From contig CALGFI010000253.1 in NCBI GenBank assembly GCA_937881155.1, positions 1-7,284 of the forward strand: a stretch of 7,284 bases of DNA. Reading direction: 5' to 3'. Positions 5,820 through 7,284 of the stretch are shown here, one piece after another. A model generated the notes under the pieces. That model saw only the letters and a list, made by a program, of their open reading frames with translations. It made no database searches and was not told the DNA's origin. The position numbers and the translations under genes were made by a program. Source of the stretch: an uncultured bacterium. GTDB taxonomy: Bacteria; Actinomycetota; UBA4738; HRBIN12. Numbering within the stretch: position 1 is the stretch's first letter; each line of letters begins with the position of its first letter.

Positions 5820-6428
5820 TCAGCCCGCATCCTCGCCGAGCCTGTACCGGACGAAGCGGCGCACGGCCACCTTCTCGCCGACCTTGGTCGAGACCTCGTC
5901 GAGGAGCTGCTGGATCGTGCGGCTGTCGTCCTTTACGAACTTCTGGTCGAGCAGGACAGTCTGCTCGTAGAAGGACTTCATCTTGCCTTCGACGATGTTC
6001 GCCAACACGTGGTCCGGCTTTCCGGTCTCCTTCGCCTGCACCTCGTAGACGTGACGCTCGCCGTCGGCGACGGCGGACGGAACGTCGTCACGCGTGAGGT
6101 ACTGAGGCGCGAGCGGGCTCGCGACGTGCAGCGCGATGTCCTTGGCGAGCTGCTTGAAGTCGTCGGTATTGGCGACGAAGTCGGTCTCGCAGTTGACCTC
6201 GACGAGTGAGCCCACTGTGTTGTTGAAGTGGATGTACGACTCGATCCGCCCCTGGTTGGCGGCGCGGCCGGCACGCTTGCCGATCGAGGCCAGGCCCCGT
6301 TCGCGGAGAAGCACCATGGCTTTGTCGACGTCGCCGTCCGCGTCCTGCAAGGCGCGCTTGGCGTCCATCATCCCCGCGCTGGTCATGTCCCGGAGCTGCT
6401 TGACGAGCGCCGCGGGAATATCGGCCAT
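5820..6428 (-). CDS. tsf: Translation elongation factor Ts, short form
   Basis: EF-Ts is the guanine-nucleotide exchange factor that recharges EF-Tu with GTP in the cytoplasm. The 202-residue protein has the N-terminal UBA-like domain (about 1-55, with VKQLRDMTSAGMMDAKRAL at 9-27). It also has the hallmark CETDFVAN (80-87), whose TDFV contacts EF-Tu, followed by FKQLAKDIALHVA (91-103) in the core. The C-terminal ending, VAVRRFVRYRLGE (187-199), is typical. E. coli EF-Ts is 283 residues and mycobacterial and Streptomyces forms about 270-280; this one resembles the roughly 200-residue Thermus-type form that has a reduced dimerisation core. The ends are intact, so this is a short family type and not a truncation. 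It starts with ATG (6428-6426), the only ATG start among the eight genes by this annotation, and shares one base with the rpsB stop (TGATG). Only a weak GAGG lies 10 nt upstream, so it probably relies on coupling to rpsB. Confidence 0.97.
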   Translation of the reverse strand: MADIPAALVKQLRDMTSAGMMDAKRALQDADGDVDKAMVLLRERGLASIGKRAGRAANQGRIESYIHFNNTVGSLVEVNCETDFVANTDDFKQLAKDIALHVASPLAPQYLTRDDVPSAVADGERHVYEVQAKETGKPDHVLANIVEGKMKSFYEQTVLLDQKFVKDDSRTIQQLLDEVSTKVGEKVAVRRFVRYRLGEDAG

Positions 6429-7213
6429 CAGTCGGTCGCCTCGGTCGTCGCGGCCTGCATGGCGGGGGTAGCGGGCTCGGGCTCCGGCTCGATCTCCGGG
6501 CCGGTGGCGCGGGTGACGACGGCCTCACGCCCGATCTGCCGGCCTTCGGCGAGCGCGTCGGCGACGATCCTCGTGACGAGGGCGACCGAACGGATGGCGT
6601 CGTCGTTGCCGGGGATCACGAAATCGACCTCGTCGGGGTCGCAGTTCGTGTCGACGATGGCGATGACGGGCACGCCGAGCTTGCGCGCCTCGTTCACGGC
6701 GATGTGCTCCTTCTTGGTGTCGATGACGAAGACGGCGTCGGGAAGACGCTCCAGGCTCTGCATCCCGCCCAGGTTCCGCTCGAGCTTCTCTTTCTCGTGC
6801 CGGAGTCTGATGGCCTCCTTCTTCGGCAGGTAGTCGAAGGCGCCGGTCCGCTCCATCTCGCGCAGCTCGCGCAGTCGGAGCAGTCGGCGCGAGACCGTCT
6901 GGAAGTTCGTGAGCATGCCGCCGAGCCACCGGGTCGTGACGTACGGCATGCCGACGCGCGTGGCGCTCTCCGCGATGACCTCTTGCGCCTGCTTCTTCGT
7001 CCCGACGAACAGCACGACGCCGTTCCGCCGGCCGATGTCGCGGACGAATCCGTACGCCTCCTCGAGGCCCGACAGGGTCTTCTCGAGGTCGACGATGTAG
7101 ATGCCGGAGCGTTCCCCGTACAGGTAGCGGCCCATCTTCGGGTTCCAGCGTCTCGTCTGGTGCCCGAAGTGAACGCCCGCCTCGAGGAGCTCCCGTCTGG
7201 TGACGACGGGCAC
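6428..7213 (-). CDS. rpsB: 30S ribosomal protein S2
   Basis: S2 is a late-assembling protein of the small ribosomal subunit, sitting between head and body and needed for binding of S1 where present. The 261-residue protein shows the S2 motifs: ELLEAGVHFGHQTRRWNPKM (8-27), YGERSGIYIVDLEKT (32-46), FVGTKKQAQE (69-78), TRWLGGMLTNF (94-104), VFVIDTKKEHIAVNEA (161-176), and VPVIAIVDTNCDP (181-193) with IPGNDDAIRS (200-209). Residues 238-261 are a low-complexity Glu/Pro/Ala/Thr tail, as in many actinobacterial S2 proteins. The start is GTG at 7213-7211 with a near-perfect AGAAGGAGG 6 nt upstream; a nearby ATG at 7236 is in another frame. rpsB leads the unit and is followed by tsf, the usual bacterial pairing. 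In other bacteria S2 represses its own rpsB-tsf mRNA; whether it does so here is not known. Confidence 0.98.
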   Translation of the reverse strand: MPVVTRRELLEAGVHFGHQTRRWNPKMGRYLYGERSGIYIVDLEKTLSGLEEAYGFVRDIGRRNGVVLFVGTKKQAQEVIAESATRVGMPYVTTRWLGGMLTNFQTVSRRLLRLRELREMERTGAFDYLPKKEAIRLRHEKEKLERNLGGMQSLERLPDAVFVIDTKKEHIAVNEARKLGVPVIAIVDTNCDPDEVDFVIPGNDDAIRSVALVTRIVADALAEGRQIGREAVVTRATGPEIEPEPEPATPAMQAATTEATD

Positions 7214-7219
7214 GATGTT

Positions 7220-7228
7220 CCTCCTTCT
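7220..7228 (-). promoter_or_regulatory. Strong Shine-Dalgarno sequence of rpsB
   Basis: AGAAGGAGG lies 6 nt before the rpsB GTG and matches the 16S 3' end almost fully. It fixes the GTG start and is the strongest ribosome binding site in the window, as expected for an abundant ribosomal protein. Confidence 0.85.
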
Positions 7229-7260
7229 GGTTGCATCCTCCGCCCGGATCTGCCCGCCGC

Positions 7261-7277
7261 GGCCCGTTGCCGGGACC
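7261..7277 (-). promoter_or_regulatory. Possible leader hairpin upstream of rpsB
   Basis: On the minus strand GGTCCCGGCAACGGGCC can fold as CCCG-GCAA-CGGG with a GNRA-type tetraloop, extended by GG/CC around a single bulged T. It lies 48-64 nt before the rpsB start, where leader structures that control rpsB occur in other bacteria. No T run follows, so it is not a terminator. With only 71 nt of upstream sequence the promoter and full leader cannot be seen, and a link to S2 regulation is speculative. Confidence 0.25.
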
Positions 7278-7284
7278 CCGCGAG

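Overview
The window is a stretch of chromosome from a high-GC bacterium. The gene order, all on the minus strand, is rpsB, tsf, pyrH, frr, cdsA, dxr and an rseP/rip-type site-2 protease. That order, together with GTG starts in seven of eight genes and actinobacterial-style protein sequences, points to Actinomycetota. The short EF-Ts and the acidic N-terminal extension on CdsA suggest a lineage outside the classical Streptomyces/Mycobacterium group, but the sequence does not settle the class. No mobile element, tRNA, rRNA or CRISPR array was seen.

Read in the direction of transcription (right to left), there appear to be three units. Unit 1 is rpsB-tsf-pyrH-frr-cdsA (7213 to 3031). It is tightly packed: rpsB/tsf and frr/cdsA share one base between stop and start, pyrH/frr overlap by four bases, and tsf/pyrH are 10 nt apart. 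It encodes ribosomal protein S2, elongation factor Ts, UMP kinase, ribosome recycling factor and CDP-diacylglycerol synthase. Unit 2 is dxr-rseP (2914 to 632), preceded by 116 nt of intergenic DNA. It encodes the committing enzyme of the MEP isoprenoid pathway and an intramembrane metalloprotease. Unit 3 is an OmpR/PhoB-type response regulator (from 553, running off the left edge), preceded by 78 nt. The ORF list cannot show it because it is open at the window edge and starts with GTG.

The genes couple translation (S2, EF-Ts, RRF), pyrimidine nucleotide supply (PyrH) and envelope building (CdsA, Dxr), with an envelope-stress protease at the end. The first genes of units 2 and 3 lack a convincing ribosome binding site. 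Each instead has a TANNNT -10-like hexamer exactly 7 nt before the GTG start, the layout of a leaderless actinobacterial mRNA. rpsB, pyrH and cdsA have clear Shine-Dalgarno sequences.

The most unusual item is frr. The recycling factor is 165 residues instead of about 185, because about 21 residues that are normally conserved are missing in frame at one point (residues 87-89), at the end of domain II and the linker back to domain I. The second oddity is the roughly 245-residue, strongly acidic cytoplasmic extension on CdsA.
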